From positions 80,297 through 144,296 of the forward strand of contig JAGFNQ010000834.1 in NCBI GenBank assembly GCA_024364735.1: a stretch of DNA of 64,000 bases, given 5' to 3'. The notes beneath the pieces were generated by a model. It was given only the letters and a program-made list of their open reading frames with translations, had not been told where the DNA came from and made no database searches. A program made the position numbers and the translations under genes. This document shows, piece by piece, positions 32,092-43,788 of this stretch. Position 1 is the stretch's first letter; each line of letters opens with the position of its first letter. This DNA comes from Boesenbergia rotunda. Taxonomy: Eukaryota > Streptophyta > Magnoliopsida > Zingiberales > Zingiberaceae.

Positions 32092-32710
32092 TGTTGAACT
32101 CCCAAGCTGAATCTCTCGAGCAGTATTTCTCGACCTAGAAGTCCCGAACCGGACTTCCCGAGCAGGTCTTCCCGAACCGGTCTACCTGAACCGGAATTGG
32201 AGAGTTGCCGAGACCTACGTAACACAGTTTCCTTGAAACAGATTTATCCACTCCGACAGTGCTTCGAGGTTCTAATAGACGTCTGTCTCTCAGGATACAA
32301 TAGCGGGACCACCGGCACAACGAAGCACTCGTTGCTCATTACGAACTGAAGAAGTACCCGAATGCTACCGGGGAAAACACGGGAAATTGAGAACGAGGTG
32401 GAAGACGAAATGTTGGTTTATCTGCTTGGATAAATTTTGCCCCGATCGGTTAGACATTCGACGTGCGCAGGTCGTGCACGCACACAAGTCTACTTGATTC
32501 AGTACAAATTCGGGCCCTTGATTTGCACCCCTCCTACGCACCCACGCGTGAGAGAGAGTCTCTCCCCTTGTATTTATTCACAACTAACATGCTTGTGAAA
32601 TAATATAAACCAATAATTATATCTTAAGATTTCCAATATGGGACTAAAGTCTCATTCATAATGGAGCATTTTTCCTTCCCACCGTCCTTTCCATTCACAC
32701 TATATCCAAC
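32092..32710 (-). mobile_element. Copia LTR family C, minus strand (ends approximate)
   Basis: On the minus strand it begins near 32710 with TTGGATATAGTGTGAATGGAAAGGACGG and matches the LTRs at 46943 and 56185 through the words CTTTAGTCCCAYATTGG, TTGGTTTATATT and the late GGGGCAAAATTT word. The other end is probably TGTTGAACTC at 32092 on the plus strand. No target duplication found, so it is a solo or truncated LTR. Confidence 0.65.
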
Positions 32711-33021
32711 GGTTTGTTTGCGTACTAGCTAGCGTCCCCTCTTTTGTCTCTTTTCTTGTAGCAGCCAAAACACAAGAGTGATCGCTCATTGTCTCAAAAG
32801 AAAAAGGACTGTAGCAGAGAGACAGCGGTTGGTTCCTTCTCCCCAAGCATCAAAGCATGCTCATGTCTGCTCCACCTGCGTCGCCTTGGTTTTTATAATT
32901 TGTGCTCTCTGACTTTCTTGCAGAGAGGAGAGCCCCACTCGTCTGAAAATAAATGGCTTTTTTTTTCATCTGTACTGTTTAGAGCATCTGTACTGAGTGA
33001 AGGAATGTTTCAATATTTTCT
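32711..33021. other. Spacer between LTR elements, nothing recognised
   Basis: No gene or repeat seen. Confidence 0.4.
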
Positions 33022-33222
33022 TGTGATCCGGGCCTTCTGTTTTGGGAGGAAAGTTGGGGGCCCGGTCGGAGTTAACTGGATATGATCCGGGTCAGGAAAA
33101 ACCGGGCCAGCTCACCCTCGACCTCACGGGCCGGGCCGAAGGCTCCGACAGGACACTGAGAGGTCGGGTTCGCAAGCTCGGACATTATAGGAGGTCGAGC
33201 TCGAGAGTACCGACATCGCCAG

Positions 33223-33560
33223 AGGTCGGGTGCAAGAGCTCCGTGACCTCGGGTCGGATGCCGGAGGGCGGACCCCAAGAGGTCGGGAACTAGAGCTCCG
33301 TGACCTCGGGTCGGGTGTCGGAGTGCGGACCCCAAGAGGTCGGGAACTAGAACTCCGTGACCTCGGGGCGGGTGTCGGAGTGCGGACCCCAAGAGGTCGG
33401 GAACTAGAGCTCCGTGACCTCGGGTCGGGTGCTGGAGTGCGGACCCCAAGAGGTCGGGAACTAGAGCTCCGTGACCTCGGGTCGGGTGTCGGAGTGCGGA
33501 CCCCAAGAGGTCGGGAACTAGAGCTCCGTGACCTCGGGTCGGATGCCAGAGCTCAGACAC
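33223..33560. repeat. 57-bp tandem array in U3 of the 5' LTR
   Basis: About six units of 57 bp (19 codons if read) built on GAGGTCGGGAACTAGAGCTC then CGTGACCTCGGGTCGG. The related array in the 3' LTR (43960-44235) has about five units. The period is a multiple of 3, which produces long meaningless frames on both strands. Confidence 0.9.
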
Positions 33561-33792
33561 CAAGAGGTCAGATCTGTCAGGATTCGGCGTTAAGGGGAAA
33601 AAACATTGAACGCAATCGTTACTTGACACAGCCGCCAAACATTAATCAGGATCGAAAGGACAGGTTTACAGACTGTCAGGCGGCTGTGTCAGCCTCACCC
33701 CGCCGCTAAGATAGCCACTTACTTAGCTTAATCCTTGACTGATCCTTAACGAGATGTGACAGTTCGCACGCAGGAAGACCTTTTCGCCTCCC

Positions 33793-33800
33793 TATATAAA
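33793..33800 (+). promoter_or_regulatory. TATA box of Tat element LTR
   Basis: TATATAAA, also present at the matching place in the 3' LTR (about 44471). It should drive the genomic transcript. Confidence 0.75.
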
Positions 33801-34007
33801 CCCCACATGTGCTCCATAGAGGAGGCTCTCGGCTCCTCTGCAACCTCAACTTCCTTTCGCAAGCCCCATTTCGGTCCGAGCCAAGTGACTTGAGTGCTCC
33901 CCCTATTTGAGCTCGACCCCGACCTCCGAGTTATAGCAGACCGGGTCCTCTTGGTCAGACCGAGTCACCCGAGTGAAAACCGATCTTCGCTTGTCGACAG
34001 GATCAAA

Positions 34008-34026
34008 TTTGGCGCCGTCTGTGGGA
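34008..34026 (+). other. Tat-type primer binding site
   Basis: TTTGGCGCCGTCTGTGGGA follows the LTR by 2 bases. This is the standard PBS of plant Tat-lineage elements. Confidence 0.9.
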
Positions 34027-34049
34027 ATCAGCCTGATCGAAAGCCGAAG

Positions 34050-35318
34050 ATGAGCGAATCCAACCGGGTGACCGTTACTCTCTCACAAGAAGACCTCGAC
34101 CTGCTAGTGGAAGCAAAGGTGAAGAAATTGGCTGAAGCACAACAAGCAGCCGCCCGACTCATTTAGACAGGCCCATCCGAGCACACTGCTTGTGTGGGCA
34201 CTGAGGGGGGGGTTCGCCAGGAGAACAGCCCTCATTTCCACCGGGCGCTGTTTGACCCGACTGAGGGAGCAGGACAATCAGACCCTCATGAGGCTACATC
34301 CAGCCATACCAGAGCTAGCAAAGGGAAGACCCCCCTTGTGTTGACCCCAACGGAGCGCACAGGGTTCCCCTTCTCCAGCCGAATCTTGCAAGAGCCGCTG
34401 CCCAAGCATTTCCGGACCCCGTCCATCACTGAGTACGGTGGAGTTGCTGATCCCGAGGAGCATTTAATGAAGTTTGAGAATGCTTCAATGCTACATCAAT
34501 ATACGGATGGGGTAAAATGCCGAGCCTTCCTGACCACTTTGGCCGGGCCGGCCCAGCGATGGTTTGACAGACTGCCGGAGGGATCCGTGAGAGAATTTGC
34601 TGCTGACTTCAAAAGATTGTTCCTCCAGCATTTCGCGAGCAGCAAAAGACACCACAAAACCAGCCTCAACCTTTTTACCCTGAAGCAAGGCTCCAAAGAG
34701 TCACTCAAGGCGTACATCAAAAGGTTCAATCAAGTTGCATTGGACGTACCCACTGCCACATCTGAGGTGCTAGTCAGTGCCTTTGCACAAGGCCTGCAGG
34801 AGGGCGAGTTTTTCAGATCCCTGATCCGAAAACCCCCGAAGGATTTTGAGAGTCTCCTTGGCAAGGCCAGCAAATATGTGGACGTGGAAGAGGCACAGGT
34901 TGCCAGGCGACCAGAGGTCAGACCGGCTCCTGAAATCACTCAGCATCATCATAGGAGTGCGCCTCCTGGAGGACCTCTCCGAAGTCCCCGAGCTGTGGGA
35001 CACCGACCAGGAGTCCAGAGAGGAATAGTTCAGCAAGTGGCCCAGGGCTGCTTCCCATCCAAGTGGCAGCCCTATTGTTCCTTCCATAACAACCACACGC
35101 ACGATCTTCAGGACTGCTGGTAGGCCGGCAGAGGTTGGGGCCGCGCCGGTCGAGGAAGTCCAAAGGGGGCTCCCCAAGGAGGTGGTCGAGGTCGGGGAAG
35201 AACGTCACCGAGCTAACCCGAGCCCCCAGCTTGACCAACTGCTTCTGCAGCCAGACAGCTGTTCCAGACCCCCAACTCCACCGAGAACAGGAATGCTAGC
35301 GAAGAGCAAGCCAATCAA
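34050..35318 (+). pseudogene. Tat gypsy gag with in-frame stops
   Basis: Gag starts at the first ATG after the PBS. The Gag core is clear (LMKFENASMLHQYTDGV; PAQRWFDRLPEGS; FLQHFASSKRH; LNLFTLKQGSKESLKAYI; RFNQVALDVPTATSEVL), followed by a zinc-finger-like CSFHNNHTHDLQDC near 35076-35117. The frame never shifts. It is broken only by TAG at 34164, TAG at 35121, TAA at 35214 and TGA at 35232. The same frame continues into protease and pol. Confidence 0.9.
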
Positions 35319-35327
35319 CAAAATGCA

Positions 35328-38300
35328 GTGCATGGATCCATCAACATGATTTCTGGAGGCCCTACCTATGGAGATTCCAACAGAGCTCGGAAATCACAGG
35401 TTAGGCGACTTGATATCTATCAAGTGGGCTGCAGTTCCGCCCAAGCTCAGGGGCCACAGATCAGTTTCGGCCCTTCAGAATTACAAGGAATAGAAGTACC
35501 TCATGAGGATGCCCTGGTCATCACGGCGATCATAGCTAATTACCAGATTCATAGAACCATTGTGGATACGGGGAGTTCGGTAAACATCTTATACTTAAAA
35601 GCTTTTGAGCAATTACAGATTGAAGCTACTGAGCTCCAGCCCGTGGCCACACCTCTATTCGGATTCACGGGGAATGAAGTCCAGCCCTTGGGCTAGATTA
35701 AATTAGCCATTTCACTCGGTGAAGAACCTTTAAGAAGGACTCGGTGGTCTACCTTCCTAGTAGTGGACGCCCCCTCGGCCTACAATGTCATCCTGGGCAG
35801 ACCGGTGTTGAATGAGTTCCGAGCCGTGGTGTACACTTTCTACTTAAAGGTCAAATTCCCAGTGGGTGACCAGGTCGGGGAGGCTAAGGGAGATCAAAAA
35901 GTAGCACGTCGGTGCTATGTGGACGATGTCCGAGTGGAGGTTAGTAAATCCTTCCGAGCAGCGCCGGCTAATTGCAACATGGTGCAATCTTCTCAGCCCT
36001 CCCCTTGGGCTGACCTGACAGAGGAAAAGGAAGAGGTCCAGCTCTTGCCCGACCAAGAAGAAACCAAAGTGAAGATAGCTCCCGGACTACCGCCCGACCT
36101 CAGACAACAGCTGATAGAATGTCTGACTCAAAACCGAGATGTGTTTGCCTGGTCCCAACAAGATCTCAAAGGGGTCAGACCAGAGATAATGGAGCACAAG
36201 CTGCACGTGTACCCTGATGCCCGACCTGTCAAGTAGAAGAAAAGAGATTTCATCCCCGAACAGAACAAGATCATTCAGGCCGAAGTGGAGAGACTGCTGG
36301 AAGCGGGGCACGTCCGAGAAGTCCAATTCCCGACCTGGCTTGCCAACGTAGTGCTGGTCTCCAAGCCAGGTGACAAGTGGAGGGTCTGTATCGACTTCAG
36401 AGACCTTAATAAAGCTTGCCCTAAGGACTGCTACCCGCTCCCCCGGATAGATCAGATGGTAGACTCTACCGCCGGGAATGAACTCATCTGCATGTTGGAT
36501 GCCTACCAGGGATACCATCAAGTGCCCTTAGCCTTGGCAGATCAAGAGAAGATCAGTTTTGTCACGGCTGAAGGCACTTATTGCTACACAGTTATGCCCT
36601 TCGGACTCAAAAATGCTGGGGCGACTTATCAAAGGCTGATGAACAAAGTTTTTAAGGAGCAGCTCGGAAGAAACGTAGAAGTATACGTAGATGACATTCT
36701 CATCAAGTCCTCCCGAGCTGCCGACCTCATAGCCGATGTACGAGAAACCTGTTGCACCCTTCGAAGGTATGGCCTCAAACTCAATCCGGCAAAATGTCTG
36801 TTCGGAGCCAAAAGTGGGAAATTCCTGGGCTACATCTTGACCGAGCGAGGAATAGAAGCCAATCCGGGTAAAGTGAAAGCACTGCTGGACATGCCGCCGC
36901 CCAGGAACCTAAAGGAAGTTCAGCGACTGACCGGGAGGATCACGGCCTTATCTCGATTTATCTCCCGGTCAGCCAACAGAAGTCTGCCGTTCTTCAAGGT
37001 CTTGCGCAAGGCCTCCAAGTTCCAGTGGGATGCCGAGTGCGACCGAGCTTTCGAAGAATTGAAGGCCTACTTGGTCAGTCTGCCAGTGCTAGCCAAGCCC
37101 GAGGAAGGAGAAACACTGTATGTTTACTTATCTGCTACTGAGGAAGCTGCGAGTGCTGTGCTTGTAACCCAGAAAGAGACCGAACAGCAGCCGGTCTATT
37201 TCTTTGGGCACTTATTTAAAGAGGTCGAATGTAGGTACACTACACTCGAGAAAATAGCTTATGTCCTTGTGTTGATGGCTCGGCGACTGCGACCATATTT
37301 TCTGGCTCATCCAATCCGAGTGCTGACCAATAGCACACTCGGGAAGGTCCTGATCAACCCTGAAGCCTCAGGTCGGATGGTCAAATGGACAACCGAACTG
37401 AGCGAATATGACATTCAATACCAGCCCCGAACTGCGATCAAAGCTCAGGCCTTGGCAGATTTCCTAAGTGAACTTCATACGGAGGAAGAGGAGGAGGTCT
37501 GGAAAATATATGTGGATGGGTCAGCCACCCGGGCAGGGAGTGGCGTGGGAGTCTTATTGACGTCTCCTAAGGGAGACCCCATTCATCTGGCCGTGCGCCT
37601 GGAATACCATGCTACCAATAATCAGGCTGAATACGAAGCCCTCTTGGCAGGTCTTCAAGCGGCCAGACAGGTCGGGGCCACCCGGGTCATCCTACATTCC
37701 GATTCTCAGTTAGTGACTCAACAGGTAGCCGGGCGGTTCGAAGTGAATGACGAGAAGCTACAGGCTTACGTAGAGGCATATCAACAGTTACAGGCAGAAT
37801 TTCAAGAAGTTCAGATTATGCAGATCCCTCGAGGGGACAATGCCAAGGCAGATGAGTTAGCCCGGCTGGCCAGCTCGGTCCGTCCGTGGGTCTTCCCCAA
37901 GCCTTCGCCGCAGGTTATGTTGGCGGCTCAGGTTGAGAGGGAAGCAGAGATGGAGATAGAGGGGGACTGGAGAGCTCCATTCATCGCCTATCTGAAAGAA
38001 GGAACTCTTCCGAACAACCCTGAGTAGGCCCGGATACTGAAGATAAGGGTCGCCCGGTTCACTCTGATAGGGGATGCATTATACAAGAGAGCCTTTTCCC
38101 GACCATTATGCAGATGCCTCGGAAAGGAAGATGCGGACTATGTGCTCAGAGAAGTGCATTTGGGGTGTTGCGGAAACCATTCAGGAGGTCGGTCCATGGC
38201 TCGGAAGGTCCTGCTGGCCGGTTACTTTTGGCCGACCCTTCAAAGGGATGCGGAGATGATGGCTCTTGCTTGCCTTTCTTGTCAGAAGGATCAGAACCTA

Positions 38301-39206
38301 TCGCACCGACCGGTCGAGATATTGCGAACATCCACTTTATCATGTCCCTTTGATCAGTGGGGCATGGATATAGTAGGACCCTTCCCCAGGGCAGCAGGTC
38401 AGAAGAAATTTTTGTTGGTGGCAGTAGACTACTTCTCCAAGTGGGTCGAAGCAGAAGCCCTGGCCCGGATCACCGAACAAGCGGTAAAGAAATTCCTTTG
38501 GCAGAACATTTTGTGCCGGTATGGCATACCTCACAAGCTGGTATCAGACAATGGTCGGCAGTTTCAGGGTCGGATAATCAGAAATTGGTGCAAGGAATTT
38601 GGGATCAAGCAGGCCTTCACTTCCGTGGCATATCCCCAGAGTAATGGTCAGACCGAAGTAGCCAATAGAGAGATTTTGAAAGGGCTCAAAGCTAAGCTAG
38701 ATCAGGTCGGCGGATCCTGGGTAGACGAGCTGCCTGGCGTCCTATGGGCCCTTCGAACCACACCCAAAGAGGGGTCGGGATGCACTCCCTTCAAGTTAGT
38801 CTATGGGAGTGAAGCGGTAGTCCCCATGGAGGTCGGCTGTGCGTCTGACAGAAGACATCTGTATGGAGAAGACAATGCGGAGAAAAGACGAGCTGAGCTA
38901 GATCTGATTGAGGAGGTCCGAGCTAAGGCTGGTGTCCGCATGGCAGCTTACCAGCAAAGGATGTGGAACCGATACAACCAGAAGGTTATACCCTGACATT
39001 TCCAAGTAGGGGACAAGGTCTGGAAAAGAATCAAGCCAGTTGGAGAAGTAGGCAAGCTGGAGCCTCCATGGAGTGGTCCGTTCCTAGTGGTCGAGGCGCT
39101 GGGGTCAGGAGCCTACTATTTGCAAGATGCTCAAGGAAAGCGGCTCGGAAGACCTTGGAGTGCAGTGCATTTAAGATTGTACCGTGAGGAGAGCGGAGAG
39201 AAATGA
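35328..39206 (+). pseudogene. Tat gypsy protease-RT-RNase H-integrase with in-frame stops
   Basis: Same reading frame as gag throughout. The protease has DTGS at 35565-35576 and YNVILGRPVLNEF near 35780. RT runs from about 36240 with VCIDFRDLNKACPKD, LDAYQGYHQVPL, MPFGLKNAGATYQ and the catalytic YVDD at 36684-36695. It is followed by a Ty3-type RNase H region and an archaeal-type RNase H (YVDGSATRAGSG near 37509, NNQAEYEALLAGL near 37620). Integrase has an HHCC zinc site from 38157 and the catalytic core (MDIVGPFP near 38364; DNGRQF near 38547; QSNGQTEVANREI near 38640). Stops are TAG 35694, TAG 36234, TAG 38025 and TGA 38994; the natural stop is TGA at 39204-39206. Confidence 0.93.
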
Positions 39207-39267
39207 TTCTTGTAACTGTACTCAGAAAAAGCGATGACAAAAACTCTGACTCTCCAAAAGACAATTG

Positions 39268-39990
39268 CAGCAAGTTATAAGTGAGTTTGCGCTCACGCAC
39301 CCACCGGACTCGGCGCTGATCGAGCGTGGCGCTCCACGTTCGGTCGGGCCCGGTCGGGCATGACGGTCCACGCTCGGTCAGGGTAAGTCAGACGATGTCC
39401 AGACTCTTGCTAAGGCAAGTTATAAGTGGGCATGCTCCCACGCACCCACCGGACCCGGCGCCGATCGGGCGTGGCGTTCCACGTTCGGTCGGGCCCGGTC
39501 GGGCGTGGCGGTCCACGCTCGGTCAGGGTAAGTCGGACGGTGTCCAGACTCTTGCTAAGGCAAGTTATAAGTGGGCATGCTCCCACGCACCCACCGGACC
39601 CGGCGCTGATCGGGCGTGGCGTTCCACGTTCGGTCGGGCCCGGTCGGGCGTGGCGGTCCACGCTCGGTCAGGGTAAGTCGGACGGTGTCCAGACTCTTGC
39701 TAAGGCAAGTTATAAGTGAGCATGCTCCCACGCACCCACCGGACCCGGCGCCGATCGGGCGTGGCGTTCCACGTTCGGTCGGGCCCGGTCGGGTGTGGCG
39801 GTCCACGCTCGGTCAGGGTAAGTCGGACGGTGTCCAGACTCTTGCTAAAGCAAGTTATAAGTGGGCATGTTCCCATGCACCCACCAGACTCGACGTCGAT
39901 CGGGCGTGGCGTTCCACGTTCGTTTGGGCCCGGTCGGGCGTGGCGGTCCACGCTCGGGCGGAGTAAGTCGAGCGGTGTCCAGGCTCTTGC
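39268..39990. repeat. 145-bp tandem repeat array, five units
   Basis: Units begin near 39271, 39415, 39560, 39705 and 39850 with GCAAGTTATAAGTGRGCATG (GCAAGTTATAAGTGAGTTTG in the first) and contain CCACGTTCGGTCGGGCCCGG and a GTCCACGCTCGGTCAGG word. The array lies between integrase and the antisense gene, in the 3' non-coding zone where Tat elements often carry tandem repeats. Confidence 0.93.
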
Positions 39991-40828
39991 TCGAGATAAA
40001 CATGAGTCAGTATCTTTCTGCGAGACCTATCGCCGAGTCAGGGTACCCGCCCAACCGGGCAAAATCGCCGAGTCAGGTCGTACGCCCGACCGACCTTCAT
40101 TGCTGAGTCAGGATATCGACCTGACCGAGCTACAAGCCTAAGTCTGGAAAAGGGCCAGGTTGGAAGACTAATAGCACGAGTCGCCCGAGCGCCTGGCACT
40201 TAGCCAAATTTTCAAGTCGGCCTAAAAAATCAAGCTAAGGAGACCAGGATGAACGTCCCGAGCCATCAACACTGAGCGGGAGTTTGTCGCGGGGCACAAA
40301 CGCTGGCCTTCGCAGAATGAACTAAACGAGTTGAATAAATAACACTTAGCGGGAAGTTCGTGCGCCATAGATAGGGTACCGACCTCGTTAAGCAACACAG
40401 CCGGGGCGGAACGCCGACCCGACCTAACACACCCCCGAGTCAGGATGCCGACCTGACCCCATGGTACTCCTGAGCTCGGACGTCAGCTCAGTCGAACGTC
40501 TGATTGTGCGGGTGTCTCTAGCATTCGACACTTAGTGAAAACTCCCTACCCGACCTGAAGGAGTCTACCTTACGATAATGATTTAAGTGTCCCGAGAGAC
40601 CCATACTTCGCGAAATTTGGATGAATAACTCATAATACCGACCTTCGACGAATGGGGCGAGTGCCTCAAATAAGCAACACTTAGCAAAAATTTCATACGT
40701 CGCAAACAGCTAAACAAAATAAAGAAAAAGAAAAATCCACAGAAATGAGTTAAGGCCCGAGGCCATCACAAAATTGGGCCTTAGAGGCCGAGTCAGGAAA
40801 TCAAGTATCATTACAAAATTTTAAGAGC
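39991..40828. other. Tat element 3' non-coding region
   Basis: No coding frame recognised. Repeated words such as GCCGAGTCAGG occur (40030-40110, 40790). It probably belongs to the element's untranslated region. Confidence 0.5.
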
Positions 40829-43414
40829 TTAAGGATGGGGCAAGAGTAGACTGAGCAACAGCTCGGGCAAGAGAGGTGGGGTAAGTAAATTTCGGAAAGG
40901 CGTCGGGGGGGGGGGGGGGATCGTGGCCCTGATCAGAGTGGGCTTCACCACGTTGGGAGGCAGGTCGGCGGGGAGATGGCCGGCTTCTGTGAGCTGCTGT
41001 ATGGCGCCCTTTACCCCATACATGAGCATGCCTACAATCTTCTGGGTCACCTGGTGCCGGAAGGGCTGAGACTGAATATAGGCTAACCGGGATTGTTCAA
41101 TTTGGGTCGGTTCGGCAGCTTTGTAATCGGTCAGCTCTTTCTGCAAGCGGGCCACCTCAGCGTCTCGCTCTTTAAGTTGGGCATCCTTGGTTGCCAGGCC
41201 TGCTTCTGTACTTACCAGTTGTGCCTCCAAGGCCTCTCGCTGAGCCTGGAGTTCTGTCTCTTTTCCCTTCAAGGCTGCAAGCTCTGTTTCTTTGTCCTGC
41301 AGTGTCTGCTTGTGAGCAGCAGATGCCTCCCGTAGCTGTCGTTGCAGGTCTCGGGCCTCCAGGATCTTCCTGTCTAAGTCAGAGCGAGCCCGGGCTTCGA
41401 GAGTAAGAGCGGTTTTCTTCGAGGCCTCGGCGGCCTCCAGCCGGGTGCCGAGTTGATCCATCTCACGGGCCAAGGCCGCCAATACCTCGTGTGCTCGCTC
41501 CAACCGGATGTCACCTTCCGCCAATTGCATTCGCAAAGAAGCTATCTCGTTGCTGAGTCGGGTCTGACCCTCGTCACCAGGGGGGAGGTCACACCGAACT
41601 AGTTGGTGCTCTAAGTTCTGTATTTTGTACTCGGCCACCCGGCGTTCCCTAACATTCGTGACCAAAGCCTTAGTGATTGCCTGCCCCCCGACCCATAGCT
41701 GCACAAGAACAAGCAATGTGAGAAGATAACGAAGAGGGCGAAGGGTAGGAAAAAGTATACCTTGACCATATCCATGGCGAAGTTGTCGGCCAGACTGAAA
41801 GGACTTCGTCCTTCAGTTAACTCCAAGCCTTAGTCCCAAGCCGCAGACAGATGACCGTGCAGGTTGACCGGCTGGGGCTCAATCATCCGAAGTAATTGAG
41901 TTTCGGAGGGGAGCTGCAACTCTACTGGTACTCGGGGGAGGTCATGCATGGATAGGAGGGCGGCGGCAGCTTCTTCGCCGATAGGGTCCACATCGTCCAC
42001 CGGGCGAGGAGCGGCTGAGCTGGAAGCCAAGCCACCCGGACGGGGTAAGCTATGGCTTGGTAGGGAGACCTCGGGCCGGGGAGTACTCGAGGACGGGCGG
42101 AAGTCCCCGGGTGAGGAGAAGCCGAGCGGGAGGTCGATAACCGAATTCTAACTCGACTAGGCGGGGGAGCCGGTAGATCGGGCGCCCCCTCGGGCTGAGC
42201 TTGAGCCGCAGAAGCGCTGGAGGAAGCAGCCTCCTGGGGACGTTTTTTCTTCTTGGACGCCCGGGAAGAGGACTGACCCGCGGCAGTAGTCGGCACTTCT
42301 GCCTCCGTGTGGACCTCGGGAAGGGCTGTCTCAATGCTCTGAGCTAATATTTCCAACTCTGAACCGCTCCCCGCCTCGCCTGGTTGTTCGGGAACCGGTG
42401 CCGCACTCACGGGCGGCACACTCCGACTCGCTAGCAGTTCGGCCGCCCGGGTGTTCAATGCCTCTTCTTCCAAGGCTAGCTGATCATCCAAGAGGGCGTC
42501 CATCAGAGCCTGAGCTGCAAGTCAGAAAAAGTTTTAGTTAGCATTAAAAGAGTCGTAAGTAAAAATGGGAGTTTACCATAGGTGCTGGGCAGTCTGGCCG
42601 GGATTTGACTCAGCCGGCAGATGTAGAGCACTGCCTCGCTCAACAGTTTACCGGCGCGGAAACGAAGTCCCCCAATCTTAGAGAAGGCCAGCTGAAAGCG
42701 GGGGTCGGCACGATATCTCTTGGGGGCAGCAGGATGAACCGACAGCTCTTCCAACCAGGCAGTTGGCCAAGACGCAGTCGGGGTAGTGCTTATATAGAAG
42801 AAATGAGATTTCCATCCCTTGTTAGAGGAGGGAACTTTATCTAGAAAGGCCGTGTTAACCCGAGTTTGGAAAAAGAAGCATCCTGGCTCTTGCATTTTAA
42901 GATAGAAGAAGAGATGGAAGACCTGAGGAGTAAGGGGAACTCGGAAAGATTCGAAAATTATCACCGTGCCACACAGAATGCGGATCGAGTTCGGGGCTAG
43001 CTGGGAGAGAGGCACTTGGAAGTACCGGCAGATCTCCACAATAAAAGGGTGTAGTGGAAATCGCAAGCCGGCTAGGAAGTGATCCTTGAAGATGGTAAAG
43101 TAATTCAGGGGGGCTCGGTTGGGCCGGTCATCCCGAGAGGGGAGAACAAAAGGGTGATCTTCCGGGACGCGATAGTCTAGACGAAGGGTTTCTAAGGAAC
43201 CTAGACTCAAGGTCGAGCGGGTGGTGGTATACCACGGCCCGGGCGCAGAAGATGAGTTGGCCATATGGTCGGACTCGGGAATCAACGTGAGAAATATTAG
43301 GCGAGAAGAAGAATACCTAATGTTAGGGCTCGGGATAAAACGCTGATCACCAAAAGCACCAATCGTCGGAACACGAAGAGGTCGGATCGAAATGGAAGAA
43401 GAAGCAGAAGTCAA
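40829..43414 (-). pseudogene. Antisense 'putative gypsy-type transposon' ORF, 3 exons
   Basis: An extra gene on the strand opposite to gag-pol, as known for Grande/Retand-type Tat elements; its function is unknown. Exon 1 is 43414-42577, exon 2 42514-41761 and exon 3 41698-40829. Intron 1 (42576-42515, 62 nt) and intron 2 (41760-41699, 62 nt) start GT and end AG, and phases match across both joins. Exon 1 encodes the plant transposon-associated domain (APLNYFTIFKDHFLAGLRFPLHPF; RILCGTVIIFESFRVPLTP). Exon 2 is Ala/Ser/Pro-rich with KKKKRP. Exon 3 is a long coiled coil rich in Glu, Ala and Leu, ending in a Pro run at a poly-G tract (about 40906-40919). A frameshift in exon 2 (between about 42160 and 42030) and a TAA at 41832-41830 break it. 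A promoter could lie in 43415-43560 (inference). Confidence 0.8.
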
Positions 43415-43776
43415 AGTGACAAAGGGCGAAATGATGGGTTAGGCCTATTTATAGTGCGAGCAGAGCAAGGACGACCGTCGGATGAAGAGGGGAAAAAGGG
43501 CGGGCTCTACTCTCCACCGTTCATCCCCTACAAATCCCTAGGTCTCGAAGTTTCTCTCGGACGCCACGCGAAGCCACGCTCATGACACCTCGAAGCCAGG
43601 GGTTCCCTCTCCGAGGTTGACACGTGGGCTGGCATTGATGAGTGATTTGACGAGGGGTCGGACGTTCAAAGTAACAACTCGGCATACGAGGGACGCGCGG
43701 GAAAGCGGAAAGGAGGTCAGGCCGACCGGGCCAGGAGCCTAGTCAGTCGGTCTTGACGCCTCCTTCGACTAGACTT
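43415..43776. other. Region between antisense gene and PPT
   Basis: No frame seen. On the minus strand it would hold the promoter and leader of the antisense gene: CTATAAATAG, read on the minus strand near 43455-43446, is a TATA-like box about 35-40 bp before the ATG at 43414. Confidence 0.45.
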
Positions 43777-43786
43777 GAAGGGGAGG
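43777..43786 (+). other. Polypurine tract of the Tat element
   Basis: GAAGGGGAGG ends 2 bases before the 3' LTR at 43789, the plus-strand primer site. Confidence 0.85.
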
Positions 43787-43788
43787 CT

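Larger units (their letters stand above)
33022..34005 (+). mobile_element. Tat element 5' LTR (984 bp)
   Basis: Starts TGTGATCCGG and ends GACAGGATCA, 2 bases before the PBS. A TATA box (TATATAAA) at 33793-33800 precedes the leader. Compared with the 3' LTR it has a roughly 30-35 bp extra segment near 33165-33200 and one or two more array units. Confidence 0.9.

Noticed and set aside
33072..33709. Long repetitive frames on both strands (188 and 159 codons)
   Set aside because: They are translations of the 57-bp tandem array, whose period is divisible by 3, inside the LTR.
39326..40141. Several frames of 83-141 codons
   Set aside because: They arise from the GC-rich 145-bp array and repeat each other in shifting frames.
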